A DNA stretch of 64,000 nucleotides from Saccoglossus kowalevskii. Lineage: Eukaryota; Hemichordata; Enteropneusta; Harrimaniidae. The notes under the pieces are model-generated. The model did no database searches. It had not been told where the DNA came from and worked only from the letters and a program-made list of their open reading frames with translations. Position 1 is the first letter of the stretch. The number at the start of each line of letters is the position of its first letter. Positions 12,439 to 25,384 of the stretch are shown in pieces. Location of the stretch: contig NW_003118931.1 of NCBI RefSeq assembly GCF_000003605.2, forward strand, positions 381,017-445,016, in the 5' to 3' direction. The translations under genes and the position numbers were made by a program.

Positions 12439-15400
12439 CAGGGGCGGACACAGGATTTTTTTTATAGGGGGGGGGGTGTCCAAACTTTAAAATCGCCAGA
12501 CTAAGTTAATGATTTTTTTTATGTTATACTAGTAGCTTCGCTATGAGTGGCCCTTGCGGTAAGCGGGTTTCGTATCTGTTGGGTTTCGCGGGGAGTAGGG
12601 CTTTGTCCCAGTAACTGGTCCTTTCATCCTTGTTGAGAATTAAAGTTTTATGTTTCTTTGACAACTGGCACTATTCTGGGAATACCATCCTGGCAGGATG
12701 TATGTATATTTACATACATTATTACTACTGCATTGCAATACAACTAATTCAAATTGAAAGAAATTGCAATATAAAATATTCCATCAGTAATACTTCTCAA
12801 AGGCGTATTTCGCGGTCAGTGTTATTTATGAAAATATTAGTTTACAATTTTATAATCTTGCTTGGCAATACCCACCCCAATTAGATATAATGTGTACATA
12901 TGTTAATAAATAAAGATATAGTAACAAAAATGAAATATTATTTATTTCATATTTTATTATATAACCTGCACAAAAGTAATCAATATTTTTCCTTGCTAGA
13001 ATGATATATAACTTCATACGGGAATCCTGATAAAGTTCACAACTGGCGATTTAGCAATATTAGGGATTATCAAATTCCTGTTACCTAACGTTTTTAGGTT
13101 CATGCGCTGCCTAAGCTGCCGTCCCCAGCAAATAATTAAGGTAGCGAGAAGGGAATTTTTAATTTTTTTTCTTGATTTTTTTTCAAAAATTGATAAAACG
13201 GTTACTTTCGACCTTGATACATCATCCCATGTTTTTAAAAGATCGAAATTGCGAAATAACGGTGCTCAAATGTATATTTGCATAATGTTTATCTTTGGAA
13301 CGATAACTGTATAATATGTTGTTGACGATTCTGATATAGCGGGTGATAAGCTTCCTGTCGCAAACAATGCGTGTTTATCTAACGTCCATTGCTAGCATTA
13401 TTGTCAGTCGAGACTTCGTCGGATAAACATGGTCATACAGTACTCATTTCGGTCAACTTTCCGCTTTTTTATCGACCGCTTATCTCTTAATTTCCGACCA
13501 CGCGGTCTCGTCCGACCGGAAACCGACCGCATATCAATCACGTTTTTTTTGCTCGCTCATTGAAAACATCGACCGCTCGCCCAAACACTGATCACTGGCA
13601 CATGAGTGGTCGAAACGGTGGTTTTGATAGTGAAGTGTGAACATACTGAACGACATTTCAAATCTAATGGTTGTATGACACTTGTATCGTGAAAACAACT
13701 GAACTGGGACCTCTTGTTACGTGTTTTGGGTGCTTGTTCTAGATGTACGGTAATATTTTATTTTATTTTAATGAGACAGTTACATGAAAAAAGCACAGGT
13801 AACTCATTTTGACAGAGCAGAGAAACTAGGAAATGTTAATGATTAATTCCAAAAATAACGATACCAAAACTACGTCGGTCCACAGGCGGTCGGTCTGGTA
13901 AAATTCAAATATCAAAATTAAGTCACGATCAGTGAATGAGCTAAAAGTATTCCCACAAAAAATATTTTCGACTAAAAACGGCCACATGCCCTGAAAAAAC
14001 AGAGCTTGATATGTATGAATAATGTATTGGGATTCAAAAAAAAAAACGTGTCAAATTTAGTTATAGCCATAAATATTTGGTGGATAGTCGATGAACAATT
14101 CGAAAATCAGGATTCACACGGAAGTCCTTCAGGGCTGAAAATCATCGACCCTACTCTGGTTTACTTTATTTCACAACTTGCAAAGAAAACTGATTCGCCG
14201 TGGACTCTAATGTATCTCAGCCTAGTTTTTTTTTTTTTTGAACTGAGGTCAAATCCCATCCGTTTGTCAAAATATACCGATGTTTTTCAGTGAATAATTT
14301 TGAAGCCTGTCACAGCACACAAAAAACTATGTGAATCGACGCCGGAGATTGGATGGTACCGTGACGACGACCCTTCAATTAGCGTCAAATATGCTTTGTT
14401 ACAACATCATTGATTGGCTGAAAGTCGCATGATCGGAGCACGACCTGGGTCACAGTACAATATTTGTCCGTATTATCACGGTTACTAGTAACCGTGGTAT
14501 TATCAACAGGACTTTGAACCACAACCACATTTTCAAACATTTTTAGCGCGGAAGTTGCCAACAAATTTCGAAAAACAAACATAACAAAACAAAATAAAGC
14601 TAGCGATTGGTAAGAATGGTTATTAATATATTCCCGGTGCTCTTCGAATTTTTATTTTTTGTTGATTTCAAGGTAAGAAATGGCTAGTTGAAGTTGCATC
14701 GACTTCAATGAATTACGGCCAATGTTTGCCCTGTCTCGGCCGATTGTGTTGAATGCCGGCGTCGGGGCCGACGCCCGTCCTAAATTCAGTATGGAGAAAC
14801 CAACGGGGATCAATATTCCACACAAATGAAATTATCAACAAAAGACGATATTTTTCTAGATATTTACACCCATACTGTCATGACAGACATAGGTAAATTC
14901 TACAAATACACAAAGAGGTGTAACATTAGGTTTTATTTTAGGCTTAGAAATATTTCCTTTCACTCACTCCATGCATGGAACTGCTATTTAGCTTCATGGT
15001 CCTTCAGCTTGTCTTCGCCTCGGGGGAAAAACAACAACAATTATACAAAAAACAAACAAACAGACAAGCATGTCGTAATTGTGTTGAAATTTCACGTCAG
15101 AATATTGTTTAAAATAAAATAATCAGTTCAAGCCAAATCGAGGTCAAAGGGTCAGATTGCGTGCATATAATTATAGATAGTTAAAACAAAAAGTATTTGA
15201 ACTTTTGTCGGCTATTCAACATAATATGAACCTCGGAAATTTGTCTGTTAGCCCGAATTGTAATTGTAATTGTAAGTCAATATTCTATTTTTCTAACGCA
15301 ATGGCGAGGAAAAGAAAAAAAAGCGTTGACAGACGAGGCAAAGAAACATCTGCCATTCAGTGACGCGGAGTAATATTACGGACCAACCTCGATACATCAG

Positions 15401-16427
15401 ACGAGAAAGCGAGTACAGAAAATCTGTTGCTCCGAGTCGTCGATATCAGCCAAACAAACAAAACCATCGTTCCCGTTTACACAGAGAGCACGTGCCCATC
15501 TAATTTCCGTTGACACTTTTAGTTTTCTATCCTCAGCTGTGGTTTCAATCCATTCACACAGCTGTACATTTTTTCTATTACAAAATAATATACGCGCTTT
15601 GTTTGACGTTTAAAGTAATTTGTATTATTTGATTATAGATTCCCGGGGATCAAATATTAGTGCTGTAATTCAGAGGAAGGCGTGACATTGCACTTTTTAA
15701 CGTTATCCGATATTATGTCTAAGTTAGACAGGTCTATTTGGGCAACTATTGGGACAGTTCGTTTTTCTCCGATATTATTGATTTCCGACATGTTAGTTGA
15801 CAAAGAAATGAAAGATTTTATGAATTTTCTCGGCGATAGCTACGTGAATTTGAAACAAAATGTTATCGGCAAGACTCAGAATGATGGCGTAAAATGGAGG
15901 CATATACCATTTTGACTCTTGAGGGGACTGGAAATCAGTTGATTTGAGGGTGTCACAATAAGCGTGTGAGCAAATCGTTTTTATGCTACTAAAAAATGAA
16001 GACCTTGAACGTACTTTTTGGACTTTAGTACAACGTCATTTCTGTTTGATTACCTAACGTTTTTAGGTTCATGTGCTGCAAGTTACACATACCTAAGCGG
16101 CCGTCCCTCAGCAAATAATGAAGCAAAGGCATTTTCGATGTCGAAATCGCGAAACTCTCCCTTTTTACGCAAACTGGGAAGTTCGAATTACTAAACGAAG
16201 TACAGGACGACGAAGATGCAATATTCAAGAACCAATACATACCAACAATTATATCTCAAAAGTGAATATTCGTGGCGTATTTTGAGTGTGAATTTCTCAG
16301 AACTCTAAATATCCAAACATATTTTAGTATAAGGTAGTAACAAAAGCAAATTGAATACATTTTTCAACGGTGTGTGTGGGGGGGGGGGGGTGTCCGGACC
16401 CCAAGAACCCCCTTAGATCCGCTACTG
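12439..16427. mobile_element. About 4-kb non-autonomous DNA transposon with GCGGA ends
   Basis: The left end is CAGGGGCGGACACAGGAT and the right end is AGATCCGCTACTG, which reads CAGTAGCGGATCT inverted. Both ends run into G-rich tracts. AGAGG lies immediately outside each end (12434-12438 and 16428-16432), a 5-bp target duplication. No transposase was recognised inside. The interior holds two related segments (13078-13135 and 16049-16120), both with CCTAACGTTTTTAGGTTCATG. It also holds a CG-rich segment (13450-13625) whose inverted relative lies at 40370-40495. Confidence 0.55.
13450..13625 (-). repeat. Dispersed repeat rich in GACCG motifs
   Basis: Its reverse complement aligns with 40370-40495, including CCACTCATGTGCC, CAGTGTTTG and GGTCGG motifs. 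It lies inside the 4-kb element. Non-coding. Confidence 0.5.
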
Positions 16428-17348
16428 AGAGGGACTGTGGTTCGTTCAAACCAGGGGTTCAGAACAGCTACCTCAATTACCTGAGAAGCAATATCTTTTT
16501 AATATTTGAGAATGTGCTTTGATTCTAGACGGCAACACCTCCTTGATACTGATGTCCCTCTATGAGCACCCACATTCGTGGGCTTTCTGTCATGACATGA
16601 CCTGTATTCCTTGAGAAACCGGTACGCTTAAAGAAGACAAGTAAGAATACAGCAAACGATGTGTGCCAATTGCCGCCGACGAACAACACCTGTTTTCGCG
16701 ATGGGGGGGGGGGGTGCAATTCGTTCATTTGCAGTTTCCGCGCATAAATTGCAAACGATATCGTCTCCTGAGATTTGAATGAAACGTAATTTTAGGGTCT
16801 TGTTGCGTCCAGTGCTTTTCGAACTCCGAGACTTCATCGGAGGCGAACGCGTTTACGCTACGACTTTGGCGGAAAGGAGTCGTTGTACAAAATGCTATCG
16901 TGTAAACAAGGTAACAGCCAAGCTGATGGGAAAGTTTATTTTTTATTTATAGCAGCATTCTACGAATATAGCATTATTTTGTCTAGTGTCTCCAGACTAC
17001 GTTAATTCAATGTACTCACGAACAATATCAATAACAAGAATTGTTTATTTTTATCACAGTTCTCACGCTTAGTAGGAAGTTTACTATTCCATTCATTATA
17101 ACATTTATTAGGGTTCTCATTCAAAAATAAGTTAATTCACAGTTCATTTAGATGGACAGGTTCCAGGGTAACAACATACTATTATAATACATCTTTTACA
17201 TGTAAGAGTAGTTATTATTTAGAATCATGGGCATTCTAACACATGTAATTTGATGGGAATGGAAGCGTCTTTTACACGCCAGATAGTACACCTTTTCTGG
17301 TTATCAAATATAATTACATTTTCGTTTGTTTCTCCTTTTCTAAACCAG
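16428..17348. other. Intergenic stretch before the patatin array, nothing specific seen
   Basis: No gene recognised. A G-tract lies at about 16701-16711. A pyrimidine-rich stretch ending in CAG at 17346-17348 may be the acceptor of a 5'-UTR intron for the downstream pseudogene. Confidence 0.5.
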
Positions 17349-17565
17349 TTCATCATGGGCATCTATTCTTCGACGATGGATGATGATGATGATACAGATT
17401 TGAATTTCTTACTAAAATCAAAGACGTTGACGCAAGAAGACGAAGAACTGAAAAAATATAATTTCCCATTTGAGAACCTCGTGATGGATGGAGGTGGGAC
17501 CAAATGAGTTACATATGCAGGAGTAATTAAGGTGATTTGTTAAGATAAATGGTCTTCATCTAGGT

Positions 17566-17640
17566 GTTGTTAAAGGCCGGTGGTCGTCGTGCAGCGACAA
17601 TGTATTTTACATGTGTTGTACGCGTTCCCATGAATGGTAT
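17566..17640 (-). repeat. Truncated copy of the TTAA MITE
   Basis: TTAAAGGCCGGTGGTCGTCG followed by ACAATGTATTTTACATG matches the reverse complement of the MITE at 11575-11707, with an internal deletion. It lies in the first intron of the patatin pseudogene. Confidence 0.5.
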
Positions 17641-20600
17641 GGTCAAAATGGTCATAAAAACATGACCCAGATTAGTCAGAAAAATGTCCCGTTTATGTTT
17701 CTATAACAAAACATGTTTTAGATATGTCCAAATCATGTCTGGGACAATTGTGCACTTCTATAGAGATATGTTTATAACACGATTGAAACATTTCAGACGA
17801 AAATAATTAATTTAACATTAGTTCAAAACTTGTTTGTTAGATGTAGGCATATTTCAGACTAGTCTTGAAAACGTCACAGATATTCTCAGTAAATTTTCAA
17901 ACCTTGCTGTTCATGAAATCGTATTCAAACTACAAAGATGGGCATTCCTCAGACAGGTCTCAAACATGTCCAAAAAGGCATAGAATATTTGTGTACTCCG
18001 AGGCATAATTACATGAAGTCTCACACTATCTCTCGGGATTTTATGAGATCTGTGGTCGGTCATGTTGCATTTTTAGGTAAACATGATGTGGTATCATAAT
18101 TGTTGAGTCTTCATACTGATGTCAGAGTGTCTTTGTTCAGACCACTAATTATATTCATGTTTGAAATGTGTCTGAAACACGTATATATTTGGGATATGTT
18201 TATGTTACGTAGTACCCCTAAAAATGGTTTAATAAGTTGCTACTTTGTTTTAGAACGACATTTCAAATACATATTTATGCAATTTTGATATAATCGCAAA
18301 TTTACTATGGTATTGCAAACTAATTGTTAATTGAATTGTCGATGTCCCAAGGTTAAATAAAATATACCTTATTTTCTATAAATATGAATGGTGTCCCAGC
18401 CTATAATCTTACATTTTATTGCATATGCCAAATGCGTATTATAAAGACTACCATTGTTATTTAAAGAGATCACACGGAATGCGTAATTTAACTAGTAACA
18501 TTGTTTACAAATAGCAAATACGTGTAAAGGGGGAACACAGATCAGAAGACGTTTGAAACAAACAAACAAAGCGATATATACGCGTGTTATAAGATTTAGT
18601 CCAATTGCAAGTTTCAGAATCTGATCCTGGTCAAAAAAAAGAAAATTGAAGTGCCAGGCAGCCCAGAAAGTCTATATTATGTACACCACTTTTTATACTC
18701 TGCCATTCATCAATGCATGTACACTATATATCCCTATACATAAATAAATAAATTATGCATATATTAAGAATAATAATCTGTTAACTATGCCATAACGGGT
18801 GCTTAGAATTTGTCACTCATCAACACTTAATTGCAAAAATCTGGTTTCACACAACAACACAAATGTTTGATGTCGCGATCATCATATGTTATGTGTGAAC
18901 CATCTTACGAAATACCAAACCGAACATGCCAAAATACATTCGGACATATTTACTCTGCGTTTTTGTTATTTTGTATTATTAAATCACTATTTACAGGCAA
19001 GGCGTACAATCAAGAGTATGTTTCACAGATGTAATTATTTAAAAAGCTGCTAAAATTCGGATAATTTAACATTTTCGGATTTTCTAACCTCCAATCTATG
19101 CACATACCCAATTTTCTACGAGTATTTTCTGCTATACTTCGTGTCTAACGAAACAACCCAACATGGGATTTACACCCATGTTTGGTGACTGGCGCAAATG
19201 TTACCATTGAACATATCAGCTTTTATTGAATTTCACAATACATATTTATTGTCATGACCCGTGCTGTCATATCGAATGCTTAAGTAATGACTTCCACTAG
19301 GCACATTTGTTTTGTCGGATGTCTATTTCAGGTGTTGACAGATGTTGGGATTTTTACGAATATTAAACGATTTGCAGGAAGCAGCATTGGATCCATAGGT
19401 GCATGTATGTTGTCTATTGGCTATGACCCTAGTGAAATCATGTCGTTTATGGACCAAGATCTTACTGAAAAAGTCGAAGGTAATGATTGCAACCAAATGA
19501 GTACATATTTCGTAGACACATGCACAATCATAAAATTTGAAACATCTGACGACATTTGCTATGTTATGTTTTAAATTATATTTCATTAATTTGAACAAGT
19601 AATTTATATTTGCAAGTCAAACGACGTGTGTTATGATTGTTGACAATTTTAGAACGAAGATTAAACACATAATATTTATATCATAATTACAGATCATTCA
19701 TGTGGAATCTGTAGTTTATTGGCAAATGTTTTATCTCGTTTCGGATGGAACCCGGGAAACACATTATACGAATGGATTGGTGATAAACTGGAAGAAAAGA
19801 CAGCCAATCGAGATATTACTTTAAAACAAGTAAGAATGCTTACCTAATATGTAAATATTATTTATATCAACTCACTGTCAAAGTGTATTTAAGGAAAATG
19901 CCGGTCTGATTTGCACTTGCATTAAACTTGACACAGTTTTAATTTAGTAGCGAAGCAGTGATATGATTTTCTGAAGTAATCGTTCAAATTGTGACACAAG
20001 CACGAAACTTTTTATGGAAGGTGTTAACATCAATAACATAAACTGTAAAATAACGTGAGCCAATGACAAATACAAGATCCAAATGGCCAGCTTTCAAGAC
20101 CACACCATAAACGTGATGGCTGTTTGAGGGAATCAGTGAAGACGGCAATTGATTATACATATTTATTTAGAAAAGCGAGTTTTGGTTTAATCCAAATTGT
20201 CCACATTGTATAATGTCAATCATTGCAGTTCGTTTTCGCAGCATAAATCAGATAGATGCTTTATTTGTTACAACATTTTGCTGTTCAAATTCTTGGGCCT
20301 AAATTAGCAGTCATACAAATAGATAAGCGGATTATGCCATATTATATTATACCAACATTTCAATTTCCTGATTACGTCGTTGTATTTTAATTATGCAAGC
20401 CGTGGTTAAATATACCATATACCACGTTTTTTGTGCTTTGAAGTAGGGCCCAGACAATTGGGGTCCCATTAGATTGTACCAGCATGTCATGAAACTGGTC
20501 AAAATTGTGTTTTTGTATAATTGCCTCTTGAGTGATTTTACCTTAATTTAATAATAAGCTGCATAACTTTAAAACAAGGTCTCGTTCAATCACATTACTG

Positions 20601-22358
20601 TGTGAACGGCACCGATAAACTGATATAATTAGTCTTAACCAATAAAACAACTATTTTTTCTAGCTGTATATCAAAACCGACAAAAAAGAACTGTGTGTGG
20701 CTGTGGTAAATGTAAATCGTATGTGTGTCGAGTACTGCCACGTTAAGACAACACCAAATTTACCTGTACGGCTTGCTGTCAGAATGTCAATCTCGATTCC
20801 AAGTAAGTATGAATATATATATATATTACATAGTCCTGGGACTTTTCAACTTTTTGATCGCGGCTAACTCGAAAAAACAAACTGCAAATTAATGGTTGTA
20901 TTGATTACGTGACATTTGTTTCCATGGAATCAACGACGTTGCGATCCCTATAACGTTAACCCCAACTTTGGGGCCAGAATACAAATCTAAAAATGTAAAA
21001 TCCTTTACAATTCACAAGCTGTGTCCTTTAATAAGTGTAATCTGTGTTTTCCCGGAATGTCATCATATCAGACCAAGATGTCATAAACATACATATCTTA
21101 GGAAAATATTTGTGTAATGAATATGTAATGAGTAACGAATACTTGACATTCTAAGCATGTGACCTTTCATCTACTTCAGTTTTCTTCGAACCTGTTAAAT
21201 ATAAGAACGGTGAACACGTGGACTACTATGTTGACAGTGGATTACTGGCCAATTATCCAATACACTGCTTTGACGGTACGATGCAAAATTTCATTCACAA
21301 TTATTCGTTTTATTGATTAATTGATTTGTGCGTGTCTGCTTACAAGGACGAGGTACCTTACCATAGTCACGGACCCCAATTCCACAAGTAGCGCGTTTAT
21401 TTTTGTAATTTGTCTATAATACATTACATAGACAGACTGATAAATTTTCCACAATCGGCTCAGCAACAATAAAGTTTGTCAAATGGTCGTTAATACACGT
21501 GTTTTAGCTTATGTTGAAGAGATAATTCGATTAAGATAATATTACCTACTTGATAAGTATGCGTGGTTTCTGTGAACTGTTTAGGTTGGTGGTGGTTGTC
21601 TCTGAAGCCCGAAGACAGTCTTCTCATTCGATTACAACACTTAAACCAAATACCTGAACTTCTGAAAAAGGAGAACAGATTCGGTGAATACAATGATAAG
21701 AATCTGGGGGTGTTAATGGTGAGGCATCTTTCCTTATTTGATGCGAGATAATGCGGAAGCCATAACAGAAACCCTTTAATCGACTTCGCAATATAAATTT
21801 ATAATCTAATTTTGACACATCATTTTGACTTTAATCCTGTATTCATTCGGTTTCATTTCCAGCTTAATTAGAATAAACTATAACAATAAAAGAGAATAAA
21901 TCGAAATCACAAGATGTATGTGTGTATGTATTATGCGCAAATAAACTCAGACTGATTTCACATACACAAATGTATGCACTCAGTGATATACTAATAATAA
22001 ATAAAGTCTATTTTTCTAGGTTGCTGACAACGATCCTGAATTATTTAGTGATTTACTGACAAGAGAAATACCACGGGAACAGTAGTATTGACAGACCTGA
22101 CACGGCAGTAGCTAAGTAAGTCGAATAACGGAAACTTAACTGCCTGGGTGCATACACATTTCCTTCTATAGTAGTCAGATTTGTACACACGTATTTCACA
22201 TTAGATACACTGTGGTGTCATGTGTTACATTAGGAAAGTTCCGTAACAAAGCTTGTAATTAATTCCACGGTACGGTTAAATTGATCTTGTCGAACCTTTG
22301 AGAACACCAATATTTGTCTTAACATGTATTATTTGATTATGCATTTTAAAATGTAGTA

Positions 22359-22560
22359 CAGTGACTCTTCGCTAAGTCGCGGGTGTCGGTATCCAAGCAA
22401 AAACTGTAACTTATCAGGGGTCGCCACATATACTGCATATACATACATGGGTTATTTATAATACGTTATCTTTATGAAAACATCACAGCGCCACAACTTT
22501 ATCGATGTCACCATTGTCGGATAATTTTCGACTGCTAGATCATGTGCAACCCTTTTATTG
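22359..22560 (-). mobile_element. Relic of the Tigger/pogo-type element
   Basis: CAGTGACTCTTCGCTAAGTC preceded by TA repeats the left end of the element at 7947-9079. Internal similarity follows, including the stretch encoding PTMVTSIKL on the minus strand. The right end is missing. It sits in the intron between exons 7 and 8 of the patatin pseudogene. Confidence 0.65.
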
Positions 22561-23550
22561 TCACAGTCAATCGCTGCGAGTTTTTTTACGTGCGGCGTAA
22601 TTATTATTAATGTGTTGTGTGTTTTGCTGTTATCTGTTGCCTGTTCTGTGTAAATCAATCATGTTTCTAGGAAATGCAATGACATGCAATATGAGAAGAA
22701 ACTATTAGAGCGAGACCATGAAAAATATTTGATTCAATCTGTCAATTGTTGAAAGTACTGGCTGAAACCGACCTCGATAACAGGAGTACCATCGATAGAA
22801 AAGAATTGCGAGATGCTTTAACCAATGTTTGTATCATATATTATAAGATCAGTAAACGTGGAGAACGTTTTATACAACATCTACATATATGGCATGTTTT
22901 AAATAGATTAGATGCAATTTCGTAATTAAAATACCTGTCAGGTAAACTGCATCTCTTCCTTAAATGTATTTATATTTTCAAGAACGATGCGTTCACTGTA
23001 GATCACAAAAAACAGATTTTTGGTGAGGACTATGATCTGGACACAATTTTTGACAAGTTGGATGTCGATAACAATGGTCAGGTTAGTGATGTTGTACTAT
23101 TTATAGAACAAATATTAATAACAAATGCGACGGCTCTAATACCGATTTATCTTTCTGTCGTGAGATATTATAAATTGATCTGATTATCTTATATACAGAT
23201 TCATTTTCGAGAACTGATGTCGCTTGCCGAGAAAAAAGGTCTTTACGTGCAGAACCTCTACCTTGGTTTCAACTGACAACACATCAACAATCTCAAAGAT
23301 TTTCTAACTTCCATGATTCGCGCTTCCTCATTTAATATTAGGAGATTGAACACGACTGTGAGTATCTAAGATTATTGATCTGTCACGTAACATTATGTAT
23401 CGGTTATGTATCAATATAATTTCAATTCACTGTTGTTGAAATATATCGATGTAATTTCAGCCGAGAGATGTGAATCGCACTATTGTTGTAGATACGGGTT
23501 ATCTTGGTGCCCTGGACTTTGAAATGGAATCGGCAGTTTATGCAGTGCAG

Positions 23551-24400
23551 GTATTACATATGTATATGCGCAAAAAACTTAAGATATATGTGCATTCTGT
23601 TGACACCGCTGTGTACAGATTTTCAATATTACTTTATTACATGATCATTGACGGTCATATACACAAGTGTTGGTTCACCTATATGCTTAGACGGCTTACA
23701 TAATTAGTATACGATTCATAAAGGTCAGTAAAACGCTGTCATGTATTCTTGTCAGAATAAAAACACTTAAACGACCATAGTTTATTCAGTAGGGCTGACA
23801 AATTGACAGTCATTCATTCATTATTCATTATTATTGCATTCAGTTTGTCATTATCCCAAATTACCCAATCATCTTCATATTATAACCATTTGCAATAAAA
23901 TGTATCTAACATATAAAATAATATCAGAGAACTATATAGATACTAGTATATACAAATAACTTATTCTGTAAATACCCAATTGATTATGCAACATAGCGAG
24001 TTCTCATGTCAATTGTCACAGGTTCATACAGGCAGGGGTTCTGTCACTCCACAAGACGGAGTGTCAATAGTTTGATGTTCAAATATCAAAGCCGCAACCT
24101 GTGCGTAGTTCCGTCTTCAAATACATGGATAACCAAGAACTTCAGTGTTCAACCCACGTTTACGTAGCCGACAGTTTCCCACTATGGTCTTGTTTTTTGA
24201 CCTCTAATTAAAATTGACATTAACGTTTAGTGGCACAGGTGACTGGGTAAAATTTTCTCAAATGGTTTCATCATACCTTCATATATGTAGCAATTGACCC
24301 CTCGGGTCGCTGAAAAAAATTGTTATCGATAAAACCGTAAACTCCCCAAGCATTTTTAATACAAACAAATTAATAACATAAATTCAAATATGCTTAGTTG
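23551..24400. other. Intergenic stretch after copy 1, no feature seen
   Basis: The short last exon present in copies 2 and 3 (starting QGMVGTLRYL) was searched for here by eye and not found. Otherwise AT-rich sequence without recognisable content. Confidence 0.45.
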
Positions 24401-25335
24401 ACTTATTATTAGTACACACAATGTACACACCTATACAAATTATCTTTTTAGATGCCTTCACCTGATATCACTTCATATAAAAATGATTGTTACTCGAAGT
24501 GCCATGTGCCATATTACAATATACACACTATTGTGCTTATTAACATGCTTATTAACATTAACAGTAGGTGTAAAACCGGGTTGAAGATATAAACTATACC
24601 TGCTCATTGACGTCGTGAGTAATAAGTGCGATGACATAGTGATAACATGACCACCGTAAAGACATTATATGGCATTTGTTCCACCAATGATTTAAATAAG
24701 GACACGTATGATAATAATATTATTTCATCTAATGCAGGCCTAATTTTTCTGGAATGAAAAACGTAACTTTTTGTAGATTGAAAAAAAGAAACAAAATTAG
24801 CAACGTCAAGTCAATGAAGTGAGTGAGAAACTTAATGTCTAACCAATTTGTTGTTGGGCATTTGAAAAAAAAATATTATTCAACCTTTTCAATCGACACA
24901 ATAAACTTGTTGAATCAGGCATTGGACTCTTTAGATGGCCCTTACCTAATATTGTCCCTCTACACAAACGGCTCATAATTCAGAAAATAAAGAGGTATTT
25001 TGTTATTGACTATGTTTAGCAATATGTTAACTTCCATCTCATAATCAGGTTTTTGTCACGGATACTTTATTAATGACAGTGTTTTCTTCTGCAATCGATC
25101 GAAAAAGTGAGAGAACCTTTATGGTGCGTTCATTTATTTTTCGAAAACACTGGCGCATCAAAAGGAGGGATGTAGAGTGGACGAGGAGTTCGGATTTTGT
25201 TTCCATACTTCAGGAAGATGTTTTCAATATTGGTGTAAACGGTAGAATATACCCACCAATAGATATCTATGCTACAACATGCTTTACAACATTATAATGT
25301 TGAGTGTCAAGATTAAACTATCATTGGTTTGTATG
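24400..25335. repeat. Segmental duplication, first copy (intergenic part 1)
   Basis: Two stretches are closely repeated further right in the same order. The region around 24412-24695 matches 45757-46045, and 25190-25330 matches 46905-47035. Shared landmarks include ACCTGCTCATTGACGTCGTG and CTACAACATGCTTTACAACA. Non-coding. Confidence 0.8.
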
Positions 25336-25384
25336 TAATATAATAGGTTTAGTTATACCTCACAGCAAAAAATAAATTTCTAAA

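Larger units (their letters stand above)
17355..23550 (+). pseudogene. Patatin-like phospholipase with EF-hands, copy 1 (decayed)
   Basis: Eleven exons homologous to copies 2 and 3: 17355-17531, 19332-19479, 19693-19829, 20664-20802, 21180-21275, 21585-21718, 22020-22115, 22671-22826, 22983-23081, 23199-23357 and 23461-23550. Motifs kept are the MGIYSS start, the nucleophile elbow GSSIG, the aspartate segment VDSGLLANYP, two EF-hand-like stretches and the late segment VDTGYLGALDF. It is broken in several places. TGA (17505-17507) stands where the last glycine of the oxyanion loop should be. Exons 7 and 8 each carry a frame change, exon 10 has a TGA at 23274-23276, and no twelfth exon was found. 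Introns are where the sister genes have them. The protein is much more diverged than copies 2 and 3 are from each other. Sequencing error could explain one break but hardly all of them. Confidence 0.85.

Noticed and set aside
17250-17354. In-frame N-terminal extension of patatin copy 1
   Set aside because: A pyrimidine-rich stretch and CAG at 17346-17348 look like a splice acceptor, and the MGxxxS start is shared by all three copies, so 17355 is the likelier start.
17505-17507. TGA in exon 1 of copy 1 read as selenocysteine
   Set aside because: It replaces a conserved glycine, there are further breaks downstream, and the sister genes have no such codon.
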